Shown: in pieces, positions 8,229 to 18,267 of the stretch | Numbering within the stretch: the first letter of the stretch is position 1 | Layout: the number at the start of each line of letters is the position of its first letter | Origin: Pseudanabaena sp. UWO311 | GTDB taxonomy: Bacteria > Cyanobacteriota > Cyanobacteriia > Pseudanabaenales > Pseudanabaenaceae | Direction: 5' to 3' | Assembly (NCBI RefSeq): GCF_006937785.1 | Contig: NZ_SJEE01000002.1 | Span: 124,001-188,000 of the forward strand | Length of the DNA: 64,000 nt | Made by a program: the position numbers and the translations under genes | The notes under the pieces: model-generated | Database searches by the model: none | What the model was told of the DNA's origin: nothing | The model's input: only the letters and a program-made list of their open reading frames with translations

Positions 8229-9482
8229 ATGCTGTCTGTTGCTGAAACTGAAAAAATAATTTTAGATCTGGTCAAACCTTTTGATCCTGAAATCGATAGT
8301 GAAATTTTGCCCTTAACGAAAGTGCTAAATCGAATTCTTGCCGAAGACATTAGCAGTAAACTCGACTTTCCCCATTGGGACAACTCAGCGATGGATGGCT
8401 ATGCTTTGCGCTATGCCGATTTAGATAATTTACAGGAATTAAAACTAGCGATCGCATCAGATGAAATTGCTGCAGGAGTTGCGATCGCCCAATCTTTAAA
8501 TCAAGGCGAATGTGTAAGGATTTTTACAGGCGGCATGTTGCCTGTTGGTGCAGACACGATCATCATGCAAGAAGACATAGAACGCATTGATAATTTTTTA
8601 TATCTGAAAGTCAAACCGAATCAAGGCGATTATGTGCGCCGCAAAGGAGAATTCATCCAAGCAGGCACGACTCTGATCAAATCAGGAACAAAATTAGGCG
8701 CGACAGAAATTGGTGCTTTAGCCTCAGCAAGATGTCAAACAGTCAAAGTTTATCGTCAACCGAAAATAGCAATTATTTCCACAGGCAATGAATTAGTTCG
8801 CCTCAATGATTCCCAGCCGCTTCAGTTAGGACAGATTATTGATTCAAATCTATATGCATTATCAACATTGATCGAACAATCAGGCGCGATCGCAATTCCT
8901 TTTGGGGCAGTATGTGACAACAAATTAGAATTGGAATCAATCATGCAAGAGGCGATCTCCTCAGCTGATATTGTCATCTCCACAGGCGGCGTTTCCGTTG
9001 GTGATTATGACTATGTCGAAGAAATACTCGAAAAAATGGGTGCTGATATTCATGTGCGTTCAGTAGCAATTAAGCCAGGAAAGCCTTTAACTGTCGCTTC
9101 CATTGAATCTATTCTTAATGTGAATAGAAGTGAGGATAAAATCCTCTATTTCGGAGTTCCTGGAAATCCTGTTTCGGCAATGATGAGCTTTTGGAGATTT
9201 ATTCGGGGTGCGATCGCTAAATTAAATGGATCGCATAAAACTCACTGGTATCCACAATTTATCAAAGCTATCACAACAGCAGATTTACACTCACAAGGAC
9301 GGCGCGAAACCTATTTATGGGGAACATTAACTTATCAAAAAGGAAGCCCCATTTTTCAGCCTGTGAAGAATTATAGTTCTGGGAATCTGATTAGTGTGAT
9401 CGGTACAAATGCTTTAGCGGTAATGCGAGTAAATCAAACCTATTTACCTGCGGGAGATGAAGCAATTATTATGTTAATCTAA
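8229..9482 (+). CDS. moeA: Molybdopterin molybdenumtransferase MoeA
   Basis: The 417-residue protein contains the MoeA signatures: PHWDNSAMDGYALRYADL near residue 50, FTGGMLPVGADTIIMQED near 100, AIISTGNELV near 180, STGGVSVGDYDYV near 250 and FGVPGNPVSAMMSF near 310, followed by the C-terminal barrel domain. It inserts molybdate into adenylylated molybdopterin to finish molybdenum cofactor, used for example by nitrate reductase. No other moa/mob genes are nearby. The start ATG at 8229 gives the family's usual N-terminus. Confidence 0.96.
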   Translation: MLSVAETEKIILDLVKPFDPEIDSEILPLTKVLNRILAEDISSKLDFPHWDNSAMDGYALRYADLDNLQELKLAIASDEIAAGVAIAQSLNQGECVRIFTGGMLPVGADTIIMQEDIERIDNFLYLKVKPNQGDYVRRKGEFIQAGTTLIKSGTKLGATEIGALASARCQTVKVYRQPKIAIISTGNELVRLNDSQPLQLGQIIDSNLYALSTLIEQSGAIAIPFGAVCDNKLELESIMQEAISSADIVISTGGVSVGDYDYVEEILEKMGADIHVRSVAIKPGKPLTVASIESILNVNRSEDKILYFGVPGNPVSAMMSFWRFIRGAIAKLNGSHKTHWYPQFIKAITTADLHSQGRRETYLWGTLTYQKGSPIFQPVKNYSSGNLISVIGTNALAVMRVNQTYLPAGDEAIIMLI

Positions 9483-9874
9483 TCATAAATTCCCAATTTG
9501 ACATTAGGTTATAAAGTTATACCAATACACAAAATAGCTAGGCTATTTTGTATGTTTAAAACTATAACTAGGTTTAGTTTTTAATTCACAAAAGTATGCC
9601 GACACTTTTATGAATTGGGATTACAGCAAACTTCATTGAAACGAACCACAATGAAATTCTAAAAGTGTTGCTAGACAATACTTTTTAAAATTTATTGGTT
9701 CGGGTTTTAGAGCGAAGCTTTGTAACTGTATAATCTAGGGGCATCAACAAAAGACAACATCACAAGTTTATGTGTCATTGACAACTATCGGTATCAAGCA
9801 CATGTATGCAAAGTTCTCCTCTAATGTATTGGGCATATTTTCTGGCTGCTAGCATCATTGAGGATGTTCTTCTT
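9483..9874. other. Intergenic region moeA-sigF
   Basis: It holds one degenerate family A repeat (9519-9622). The rest, including an AT-rich stretch before the sigma factor, shows no gene. An in-frame ATG at 9806 would extend the sigma factor into this region but has no ribosome binding site. Confidence 0.6.
9519..9622. repeat. Family A repeat, degenerate copy
   Basis: It starts ATACCAA, then has ACACAAAATAGC-TAG-GCTATTTTGTAT, a decayed middle hairpin, and AATTCACAAAAGTATG..CACTTTTATGAATT. Changes in the first stem (A-T in place of G-C next to the loop) are matched on the other arm. Confidence 0.75.
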
Positions 9875-11080
9875 ATGCCATTAGATAAAAATAATTTAAC
9901 TAATGAAAACATAGTTACACTTTTGCGGGGATATAGAATTTCTCCCTCTGAGCCCTTACAGCAGCAGCTAATTGAAATTCATATGGGTTTGATCCGTGAA
10001 ACGATCACTTCTTTACCAATCTCCTTAATTAACCAAAAAAATATTGGTGAGCGTCGTTCCAGCGATCGCCCAGACAGAAACGAGCGCCGAGTATTAAACC
10101 GCAGAGTTGGGGAACGCAGATCAAGCGATCGCGAATTGCTCGAAGTTGGCAAACAAGGCTTAAAAAAAGCGTTAACTCAATTTAATCCTGAGATAAATCC
10201 AAATTTTTCTGAATTTGCGCGATCGCATATTCATCAGCATTTAGAGAATTTTTTGCAAAGACAGTATCTCGACAGTCGGAATGAACCTCAAGAGGTTGAA
10301 GAAGCTGATTCGCAAACTACGATTACGCGCAAACAAGAAACTCTGGAAATTTTGCAAGCCTATCGCGCTAACCCATCCATCAAACTGCGGAACAAATTAG
10401 TTAACCTGAATATTGGATTGGTGCGCCGCGAAGCCTATCATTGGAAAAATCAATGCCAAGAAAGCTTTGAGGACTTGATGCAAGTTGGGTCGATTGGTTT
10501 AATTAATGCGATCGAGCGATTTGATGTTAGTAAAGGAAACGCTTTTAGCTCTTTTGCTGTGCCATATATCAAAGGAGAAATCCAACATTATCTCCGTGAT
10601 AAAAGCCCGACGGTGAGAATGCCTCGCGCTTGGCTGACCACCTATAACCAAGGCTGTAAAATCATCCGCAATAAACGTGCTGAAATTGGACGGGAGCCGT
10701 CAAGCCAAGAAGTAGCTAACGAGCTAGGTATTACTGTTAATGAATGGTATGACATTAAACTCGCCTGTCAAAACCGATCGCCAATCAGTCTCGATACACC
10801 GATCGATCAAAGCGAGGATAGCTCGACATCTATTGGCGATCTAGTTACTGATCACAAATATCAAAGTTTTCAACTTGCCCAAGAAGATAATATTCGGCTC
10901 CAACAAGCTCTTGATCTATTAGAAGATCGCACCCGTGAGGTTGTTGAGTTTGTATTTCTAAAAGAATTCACCCACCGAGAAGTTGCTGAGACTTTAGGCA
11001 TTAGTGCGGTTACTGTCTCACGACAACTCAAAAAAGGCTTAATTGCCCTAAAAAAGATTTTGGCTACACCTATCGAATAA
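9875..11080 (+). CDS. sigF: SigF-type group 3 sigma factor with an extra N-terminal sigma-2-like domain
   Basis: The C-terminal 260 residues match cyanobacterial SigF: DLMQVGSIGLINAIERFD, NAFSSFAVPYIKGEIQHYLRDK and SPTVRMPRAW (region 2/3), EVANELGITVNEW, SLDTPIDQSED, and RTREVVEFVFLKEFTHREVAETLGIS..TVSRQLKKG (region 4 helix-turn-helix). SigF controls type IV pili and motility genes in Synechocystis. The N-terminal half is an unusual, degenerate repeat of region 2 (LLRGYRISPSEPLQQQL..GLIRE and ELLEVGKQGLKKALTQF..FSEFARSHIHQHLENFL), split by an Arg/Ser-rich linker carrying GERRSSDR twice. I chose ATG 9875 because AGGA lies ten bases upstream and the protein then begins MPLDKNNLTNENIVTLL; ATG 9806 would add 23 hydrophobic residues without such a site. 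No anti-sigma gene is adjacent. Confidence 0.9.
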   Translation: MPLDKNNLTNENIVTLLRGYRISPSEPLQQQLIEIHMGLIRETITSLPISLINQKNIGERRSSDRPDRNERRVLNRRVGERRSSDRELLEVGKQGLKKALTQFNPEINPNFSEFARSHIHQHLENFLQRQYLDSRNEPQEVEEADSQTTITRKQETLEILQAYRANPSIKLRNKLVNLNIGLVRREAYHWKNQCQESFEDLMQVGSIGLINAIERFDVSKGNAFSSFAVPYIKGEIQHYLRDKSPTVRMPRAWLTTYNQGCKIIRNKRAEIGREPSSQEVANELGITVNEWYDIKLACQNRSPISLDTPIDQSEDSSTSIGDLVTDHKYQSFQLAQEDNIRLQQALDLLEDRTREVVEFVFLKEFTHREVAETLGISAVTVSRQLKKGLIALKKILATPIE

Positions 11081-11109
11081 AAAAGCGCTCACCTTTGGTG
11101 AGCGCTTTT
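11081..11109. terminator. Bidirectional Rho-independent terminator between sigF and atpC
   Basis: AAAAGCGCTCACC pairs perfectly with GGTGAGCGCTTTT around TTT, directly after the sigF stop. It serves both convergent genes. Confidence 0.8.
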
Positions 11110-11129
11110 CTAATAAGGTTTTCCTTATT

Positions 11130-11534
11130 TTAGATAGCAGTAGTAGCTTGCAATCTAGCGCGAGCAATACTCAAATTTTGCTCAGCTTGAATTTTGCCTT
11201 GCTTATCTTCAGTCTTAATACTAGCCAAAGCTTGCTCTGCTTCTTCAAGTTTTTTACGAGCTTCATCAGCATTGATCGTGCTGCCTAATTCGCCACTACG
11301 AACCAAGACAGTTACTTCGTTTTCTTCAACTTCAGCAAAACCACCCGTAAGAGCGATCGCAGCCCAAGCTTTATCCTTACGAAAACGTAACACGCCAGTT
11401 TCCAGTGCCGAAATCAGAGGTGCGTGACCAGTCAAAATACCCAATTGCCCTGAAGAACTAGGTAAAATCACTTCCTCTGCGACAGTATCCACAATCGTTT
11501 GATCTGGGGCAATTACTTTTACAGTTAGGGTCAT
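11130..11534 (-). CDS. atpC: ATP synthase F1 epsilon subunit
   Basis: The 134-residue protein starts with MTLTVKVIAPDQTIVDTVAEEVILPSSSG in short, contains GQLGILTGHAPLISALETGVLRF and ends in the two-helix domain EARKKLEEAEQAL...ARARLQA. It is the epsilon subunit of F1, which couples rotation and inhibits wasteful ATP hydrolysis. It lies three bases after the beta-subunit gene, the usual cyanobacterial beta-epsilon pair (called atpB-atpE in chloroplast naming). A strong terminator follows. Confidence 0.97.
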   Translation of the reverse strand: MTLTVKVIAPDQTIVDTVAEEVILPSSSGQLGILTGHAPLISALETGVLRFRKDKAWAAIALTGGFAEVEENEVTVLVRSGELGSTINADEARKKLEEAEQALASIKTEDKQGKIQAEQNLSIARARLQATTAI

Positions 11535-11537
11535 GAT

Positions 11538-13333
<1,796 letters not shown>

Positions 13334-13846
13334 ATGAGTCAATTAATTTTGTATATTGCGTCGAGTCTGGATGGCTATATCGCAAGAACTTCTGGAGAGG
13401 TTGACTGGCTATTTACTGATCAAGACTATGGCTATACAGATTTTTTCGCGTCGATTGATCGCCTTTTGATGGGGCGCAGTACCTACGAGCAGCTGCTAAC
13501 TTTTGGGGAATATCCTTATTCTGGCAAGCAGGGTTTTGTATTTTCCCGAACTATCCAACGAGATCGCGATGAAAATGTGAATTTTGTTGCGGGTGATCTA
13601 GTTAGCTTTGTTAAAAATTTAAAATTGCAAGATGGCAAAGATATTTGGCTAGTTGGTGGAGCCGCGATCGCTAAAACTTGTTTAGAAAACAATCTTATCG
13701 ATAGGTTTATTCTGTCGATCCATCCCATAATTTTAGGCGAAGGGCTCGCTTTGTTCCCTCAGACTCTGCCAACTTTGTCTTTAAAGTTGGAGCATAGCAA
13801 GACTTTTGAGACAGGCTTAGTGCAGCTTACTTATTCCAATGGTTAA
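13334..13846 (+). CDS. RibD C-terminal/dihydrofolate reductase-like protein
   Basis: With start ATG 13334 the protein has 170 residues and begins MSQLILYIASSLDGYIA, the usual start of the YwjB/YyaP-like RibD-C family. Further motifs are LLMGRSTYEQLLTFGEYPY, VFSRT, DIWLVGGAAIAKTCLENNLIDRFILSIHPIILGEGLALF. It probably binds NADPH and reduces a pterin- or pyrimidine-like compound, but the substrate is unknown. An in-frame ATG at 13196 lies inside the compound palindrome and is not credible. A hairpin overlaps the stop. Confidence 0.88.
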   Translation: MSQLILYIASSLDGYIARTSGEVDWLFTDQDYGYTDFFASIDRLLMGRSTYEQLLTFGEYPYSGKQGFVFSRTIQRDRDENVNFVAGDLVSFVKNLKLQDGKDIWLVGGAAIAKTCLENNLIDRFILSIHPIILGEGLALFPQTLPTLSLKLEHSKTFETGLVQLTYSNG

Positions 13847-13887
13847 TCCCAAAACACAAAATGGCGGAGCCATTTTGTGTTTTGGGA
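13847..13887. terminator. Perfect 19-bp hairpin between convergent genes
   Basis: TCCCAAAACACAAAATGGC pairs with its exact complement around GGA. The stem is the same CACAAAATGGC stem as in the family A elements, but stands alone with TCCC/GGGA ends. It probably terminates the RibD/DHFR-like gene and pixD. Confidence 0.55.
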
Positions 13888-13901
13888 AAAGTCCGATAAA
13901 T

Positions 13902-14336
13902 CTAGGAAACTAATCCTTTTTGATAAAGTTCAGTCAATTCACGCAAAAAATTTAAACTCTGCTTACCAGTCATCGAGATTGGAGAAAATATATCCGAACT
14001 TGAGTATTTCAAGATAATATCGCGCACTTCGGCATGATTACCAAGTTGGACAACCTTCATTGACCATAAAGCAAAATCACGATGCTCAATTTCTGAGAAA
14101 TCTATCAGCTCAGCATTAACATGACGCTTATCTAAAAGAATACGATTATAGGTTTGGCTAATCACACGCCGACTGCCCTCTAGTACCTGCAAAAACATCG
14201 AATCACCAAAACTCAACATTCCCGTAATTCCTACTTTTTTGTTGTTACGTTCGGACTTCTCCAAAATTTCAACCAAGTCGGGATATTCTAGTCCTGCGAT
14301 CGCCTGACTAACATAGATTAAACGATAGAGAGCCAT
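13902..14336 (-). CDS. pixD: BLUF blue-light photoreceptor, PixD-like
   Basis: Counting from ATG 14336 (MALYRLIYVSQ), the flavin-site residues fall at Tyr 8, Asn 32, Gln 50, Trp 91 and Met 93, the same numbers as in Synechocystis PixD (Slr1694), which is why I prefer this start over ATG 14348. The motifs are RNNKKVGITGML, FLQVLEGSR and FALWSMKVV. Length (144 residues) also agrees, including the C-terminal helices. PixD senses blue light via FAD and works with the response regulator PixE in phototaxis; pixE is not adjacent. A PatA/PixG-type regulator lies 35 kb away at 49118. Confidence 0.92.
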   Translation of the reverse strand: MALYRLIYVSQAIAGLEYPDLVEILEKSERNNKKVGITGMLSFGDSMFLQVLEGSRRVISQTYNRILLDKRHVNAELIDFSEIEHRDFALWSMKVVQLGNHAEVRDIILKYSSSDIFSPISMTGKQSLNFLRELTELYQKGLVS

Positions 14337-14405
14337 AGATTTATCCATTGCCGAGTAATGTATATAAGACTACCAAAAATCGCCAATGTGTCGTACACAA
14401 TTAAT

Positions 14406-14448
14406 CCCAAAGAGAGCAGCAGTGCTTCGCGCTGCTGCTCTCTTTGGG
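14406..14448. repeat. Family B hairpin
   Basis: CCCAAAGAGAGCAGCAG pairs perfectly with CTGCTGCTCTCTTTGGG around a short CG-rich tip (GTGCTTCGCG, itself nearly palindromic). It is upstream of pixD and downstream of the amylase gene, so it could terminate the latter. Confidence 0.55.
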
Positions 14449-14464
14449 CTCTAGCTACTTATCG

Positions 14465-14562
14465 CAATTCACAAAGTGTGACGATATTTCTATGAATTGA
14501 AAAGCAAACCCTGTAAGGATTTTAAAAACACAAAAAGGCGTAGCCTTTTTGTGTTTTGGTAT
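14465..14562. repeat. Family A three-hairpin repeat
   Basis: Minus-type orientation: AATTCACAAAGTGTG.., AAACCCTGTAAGGATTTT, then ACACAAAAAGGC-GTA-GCCTTTTTGTGT and TTGGTAT. In the last stem an A-T pair is inserted in place of T-A on both arms relative to other copies, so pairing is kept. It ends at the amylase stop codon. Confidence 0.75.
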
Positions 14563-14567
14563 TAGCT

Positions 14568-16052
14568 CTACTTTTTGATCCATACAGAGACTGAGCCACC
14601 ATTGCAACAAAACTCCGCCCAGCCATCGTCATTGGTGGTCACAGGATCATCAACATGCTCCGTAATATCGATATAGGTACTATTTGGATAGCCGACATTC
14701 ATCCATTTTCGTCCGTCTTCGCCGTTACTAAGTACTACTGCCACACCACCAGAATGCTCTTCATCGCCCAATCTTGTCCAACCGATCGTATTAGGATGGT
14801 CGAAATAGTCTAACTGTTCGCCATAACAATAAGTTTGCCGTGCAAAAAGGAACTTATCAAGTAACCATTTGTGGCTCTCCATCCAAATCTCATACTCATT
14901 GCCATCTTTACCCCGATCCTTATAATGTGCGCCGTAGTAATCACCATAAAAAATACAAGGATATCCTTCTTGCCTTAGCAAAATCAAAGCGTAGGCAAGG
15001 GGCTTGAACCAAGCCTCGACGATTGACTCTAGGGACTGCAATGGCTGAGAGTCATGGTTTTCCACCAAGGTAACCGCGAGGGTCGGCTGATCTTTGACCA
15101 AGGTGTTTTCAAAAATTTGGCTGAGGTCATAATCCTGACCTGCTTGACTGGCGAGATGGAAATTTAAGTGCAAAGGTGCATCAAATAGATCGACCTTGCC
15201 CTCTGTAACAGCGATGAAATTATTTAAAGCTTCCACTTCGTAAGACCAATATTCTCCCACTGCAAATAGATCTCGTTTGGCATGATGGCGCACATGCTCT
15301 AACCATTCTGGAAAGAATCCTGCTGACACATGCTTAACCGCATCAAATCGGAAGCCATCGACATGGGTCGTGTCATAAATCCATTCTCCCCAATATTTGA
15401 GTTCTCCTTGCACTTCAGAATTTCGCATATCAAGGTCGCAACCCATTAAGTAATCAAAGTTCCCTTTTTCGAGATCAACGTCCTTATCAAAGGATTTACC
15501 CTTAAGCAAATAGATTGCGTCTTCACCTTCATTATAAACGTTGTAATCGATCGCATCAAAATGCCACCAATGCCATTCCATCGTCGAATACTTGCCTTTG
15601 CGACCCTCAAAAGTAAAGTGCGTCCAAGCTTTTATATGTTGATATTCGCCGATTGCCTGATTCCGATTTTCCGTATTAAATGGCGTTGCTTCCATTTGTT
15701 CTTCGCGATCGGCTCCTAGTTTATGATTAAACACTACATCAGCATAAACATTAATTCCCACTTTCTGGGCGGCTTTAATGGCGCGAATATATTCGTCTTT
15801 AGTCCCATATTTGGTTCTGACTGAGCCTTTTTGATCAAATTCTCCAAGATCAAACAAGTCATAAATGCCATAACCCACGTCCATGCCTCCAGCCGTTCCT
15901 TTGTAGGCAGGTGGCAACCATAAAGACGTAATTCCAATTTTTGCTAATTCCTCAGCCTCCTCTGCTACCTGATTCCACAGACTGCCATCATCAGGCAAGT
16001 ACCAGTGGAAATACTGCATCATCACACCATTCTGATTAGACATAGTTAACAT
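14568..16052 (-). CDS. Cytoplasmic alpha-amylase (GH13, subfamily 5-like)
   Basis: The 494-residue protein has all GH13 regions: DVVFNH (105-110), GFRFDAVKH with nucleophile Asp 237, GEYW with acid/base Glu 267, and ENHDSQ with Asp 334. The start MMQYFHWYLPDDGSLW and the long domain B are typical of the liquefying, intracellular amylases of subfamily 5. There is no signal peptide. It should cut alpha-1,4 linkages in glycogen or maltodextrins. A second in-frame ATG at 16043 gives MSNQNGV and is an equally good start. No glycogen genes are adjacent. Confidence 0.93.
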   Translation of the reverse strand: MLTMSNQNGVMMQYFHWYLPDDGSLWNQVAEEAEELAKIGITSLWLPPAYKGTAGGMDVGYGIYDLFDLGEFDQKGSVRTKYGTKDEYIRAIKAAQKVGINVYADVVFNHKLGADREEQMEATPFNTENRNQAIGEYQHIKAWTHFTFEGRKGKYSTMEWHWWHFDAIDYNVYNEGEDAIYLLKGKSFDKDVDLEKGNFDYLMGCDLDMRNSEVQGELKYWGEWIYDTTHVDGFRFDAVKHVSAGFFPEWLEHVRHHAKRDLFAVGEYWSYEVEALNNFIAVTEGKVDLFDAPLHLNFHLASQAGQDYDLSQIFENTLVKDQPTLAVTLVENHDSQPLQSLESIVEAWFKPLAYALILLRQEGYPCIFYGDYYGAHYKDRGKDGNEYEIWMESHKWLLDKFLFARQTYCYGEQLDYFDHPNTIGWTRLGDEEHSGGVAVVLSNGEDGRKWMNVGYPNSTYIDITEHVDDPVTTNDDGWAEFCCNGGSVSVWIKK

Positions 16053-16286
16053 TGCCCAACATTAAGATTAAAAGACAAACTAGTAGTAAAGAAATTATTG
16101 CTTAATTTAAGAGACTAATTGAGCAATAAATATTTTAAAAAAGCTGGTGATATCCATATACATTGGCAAAATACCCTGTATTAAGTTTTATGTTGTATTT
16201 AATCAAGTTATTCATTTCACTCAATAAATCACTCATGAGACTGCAAAAGTGAATTTGGAAAATAAAAAATAAAGAAAATTAAAATT

Positions 16287-16577
16287 ATGAGTTTACAAGA
16301 AAGAGCTAAAGCAGCAGCCCAAAATATTGAAGGTAAAATTGAAGAGGCTATAGGCAATATCACTCATGATTCTTCAAAGCAAGCTGAAGGACAAGCAAAG
16401 CAAGTTGAAGCAAATATTCGTAATGCATCTGAAGAGGCTAAAGACAAAGCTGTAGACGTTGCCAACATTGTCAAAGAAAAAGCTAAAGATGTTGCCAACA
16501 TTGTCAAAGAAAAAGCTAAGGATGTAGCTGAATCTGTAGAGAAGAAAGCAAAAAATGTCAAAAATTCTATTAATTAA
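16287..16577 (+). CDS. CsbD-family stress protein with LEA-like 11-residue repeats
   Basis: The first half of this 96-residue protein (ERAKAAAQNIEGKIEEAIGNITHDSSKQAEGQAKQVEA) is a CsbD domain, found in small proteins induced by general stress. The second half consists of 11-residue repeats: DVANIVKEKAK twice exactly and then DVAESVEKKAK. At DNA level the first two are 33-bp units (16455-16487 and 16488-16520) that differ at two positions, so the duplication is recent. The pattern resembles group 3 LEA proteins. It is first of three stress-type genes on the same strand. Confidence 0.88.
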   Translation: MSLQERAKAAAQNIEGKIEEAIGNITHDSSKQAEGQAKQVEANIRNASEEAKDKAVDVANIVKEKAKDVANIVKEKAKDVAESVEKKAKNVKNSIN

Positions 16578-16743
16578 ATCTGATCAACTAAAAAATTAAG
16601 ATTTAAGATTTTGACATTTTAACCATCAAAAATCTACCTTTATTCTAGTATTTATAGATGTAAGTTATTCCTTACGGACTAATTTTTTAACTAAATTGAT
16701 TCAATCCAAAACTATGCTTTTTGAGAGTAATTGGAGAACTAAA

Positions 16744-17229
16744 ATGATTTTACAAGTTTATCGATCATTATTAAACATTGGATTAATTTCAATCCTTTCA
16801 CTTACCCTAGTCTTTGGGCTTGCTGTTAAGAACAGTTCGGCAGCACAATCATTCACGCAGCTAGTTAATAACCCTCATACAGCGATCGCCTCAATGGGGA
16901 ACATTAAAGCAACTGCCAAGGATCTTGAAGGTAAAACGCAAGAAGCGATCGGCAATCTCACAGGTGATGCAAAAAATCAAATCATGGGAAAGGCAAAGCA
17001 GGCTGAAGCTGATGCTCGGAAAGTAACTGAAAATATTAAAGATGGGGTGAAATTGCCAGAACGATTGAAAGCGAATGCCAAAAATCTAGAAGGAAAAACA
17101 CAGGAAGCGTTCGGGAATTTGAAAGGCGATCGCCAAGATCAGACTGCTGGCAAGGCAAAGCAATTGGAGTCAAAAGCTCGTACTTTGATGGAAGATGCGA
17201 AAGATAAAGTTAAAGGAAAGGTTGAGTAA
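16744..17229 (+). CDS. Exported protein with two CsbD-like domains
   Basis: I place the start at ATG 16744, preceded by GGAGA at good spacing; the protein then has 161 residues and opens with a signal peptide (MILQVYRSLLNIGLISILSL.. ending near SSAAQS). Two CsbD-type repeats follow: IKATAKDLEGKTQEAIGNLTGD and LKANAKNLEGKTQEAFGNLKGD, each with a basic Gly-Lys-Ala tail. An upstream in-frame ATG at 16696 lacks such a site. CsbD proteins are usually cytoplasmic, so an exported two-domain form is less common. It is probably a hydrophilic, partly disordered stress protein. Confidence 0.85.
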   Translation: MILQVYRSLLNIGLISILSLTLVFGLAVKNSSAAQSFTQLVNNPHTAIASMGNIKATAKDLEGKTQEAIGNLTGDAKNQIMGKAKQAEADARKVTENIKDGVKLPERLKANAKNLEGKTQEAFGNLKGDRQDQTAGKAKQLESKARTLMEDAKDKVKGKVE

Positions 17230-17328
17230 GTTTCTTTCTAGCTCTTTTTAGCTTGTGATGTAGAGATTTTTATAGAGAAATCTGCAATAGAAAGCTTCCG
17301 AACTTAACTAACAAAAGGATGGAATTGT

Positions 17329-17574
17329 ATGAGTTTTATTTGGTTTATTTTGATCGGTTTAGCTGCTGGCTGGCTAGCGGGACAACTGATGAGAGGTGGC
17401 GGATTTGGATTAGTGGGAGATATCGTTGTCGGTGTCATTGGCGCATTGCTAGGTGGTTTCTTATTTAGCACCTTTGGTGTATCTACTGGCGGCGGACTGC
17501 TTGGTAGTTTGATTGTTGCCACGATTGGCGCTGTTGTCCTCTTATTTGGGCTACGCCTGATTAAATCTGCTTAA
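17329..17574 (+). CDS. GlsB/YeaQ/YmgE-family small membrane protein
   Basis: This 81-residue protein has three hydrophobic segments with the family pattern FIWFILIGLAAGWLAGQLM, GGGFGLVGDIVVGVIGALLGG and a Gly-rich last helix. The family (transglycosylase-associated protein in old annotations) is linked to stress responses and has no proven enzymatic role. An AAGGA ribosome binding site is visible eight bases before the ATG. It closes a run of CsbD, CsbD, GlsB genes that probably respond together to stress. Confidence 0.92.
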   Translation: MSFIWFILIGLAAGWLAGQLMRGGGFGLVGDIVVGVIGALLGGFLFSTFGVSTGGGLLGSLIVATIGAVVLLFGLRLIKSA

Positions 17575-17607
17575 TTCTTACTTGCGATACGTTGCAACAC
17601 CTAGCTT

Positions 17608-17710
17608 ATAACAAAACACACAATGCCTACGCCATTTTGTGTTTGTAAAACCCTTACAGGGTTTGGTTTTTAATTCACAGAAGTGTAGCCACACTTTTGT
17701 GAATTGGTAT
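17608..17710. repeat. Family A three-hairpin repeat
   Basis: Plus-type orientation, from ATAACAAAACACACAATG through AAACCCTTACAGGGTTT to AATTCACAGAAGTGTAGCCACACTTTTGTGAATTGGTAT. The first stem has two unpaired changes, so this copy has begun to decay. Confidence 0.75.
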
Positions 17711-17742
17711 TTAACAATTAATTAAGAGTTCGATTAAAAATT

Positions 17743-18216
17743 ATGTCTGACGAAAGAGATCAAGAAACCACAAGTAGAAAAGTTATATCTAACTCTAATA
17801 CTCCTTTGAACAGATACAGCACTTCTGAAGAACGCACGACTAAAGTCAAGGATGATGGCAGTTCTAACGCTGTTATTGTCTTCGTCCTGCTTTTCTTAGC
17901 TGTAGGCGCAGGAGCAGTTGCATATTACCTAAACAATCGTCCCGCTCTAGCGCCAATCTTAGTGCCGAGTGCGGTTGATACGGTAAAAGAAAACAAATCA
18001 ACAATAATTGAACGGAATAACACAACTATTAGAGAAGTAAGTCCTGCGACTTTGCAACCAACCCCCAAAGTTGAGATCACAGTCCAGCCTCAGCCTGTAG
18101 CACCAGCACCAGCAGTAACCGTAACAGCGCAACCGACAGCAACACCAGCTTCGACCCCAAAAGCTATGACTCCCTCTGCAAACCCAACGCCTACTACAGG
18201 TTCTCCTAATAATTAA
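17743..18216 (+). CDS. Membrane-anchored Pro/Thr-rich protein of unknown function
   Basis: I do not recognise this 157-residue protein. Residues 1-42 are polar and charged (cytoplasmic tail), residues about 43-64 form one transmembrane helix (AVIVFVLLFLAVGAGAVAYYL), and the remaining 90 residues are low-complexity Pro/Thr/Ala/Gln-rich (QPQPVAPAPAVTVTAQPTAT), likely disordered outside the membrane. It follows a family A repeat and ends just before a perfect hairpin. It may belong to the stress cluster upstream by position only. Confidence 0.65.
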   Translation: MSDERDQETTSRKVISNSNTPLNRYSTSEERTTKVKDDGSSNAVIVFVLLFLAVGAGAVAYYLNNRPALAPILVPSAVDTVKENKSTIIERNNTTIREVSPATLQPTPKVEITVQPQPVAPAPAVTVTAQPTATPASTPKAMTPSANPTPTTGSPNN

Positions 18217-18222
18217 CCAATT

Positions 18223-18267
18223 CCAATAAAAAAGAGGCAGTGCTTTGCACTGCCTCTTTTTTATTGG
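18223..18267. terminator. Perfect 21-bp hairpin, bidirectional terminator
   Basis: CCAATAAAAAAGAGGCAGTGC pairs exactly with its complement around TTT. It overlaps the last codons of cobI on the minus strand and follows the plus-strand gene. Confidence 0.7.

Noticed and set aside
17281-17340. Extra small gene between the double-CsbD gene and GlsB
   Set aside because: The stretch is only about 100 bases and contains just the ribosome binding site of the GlsB gene.
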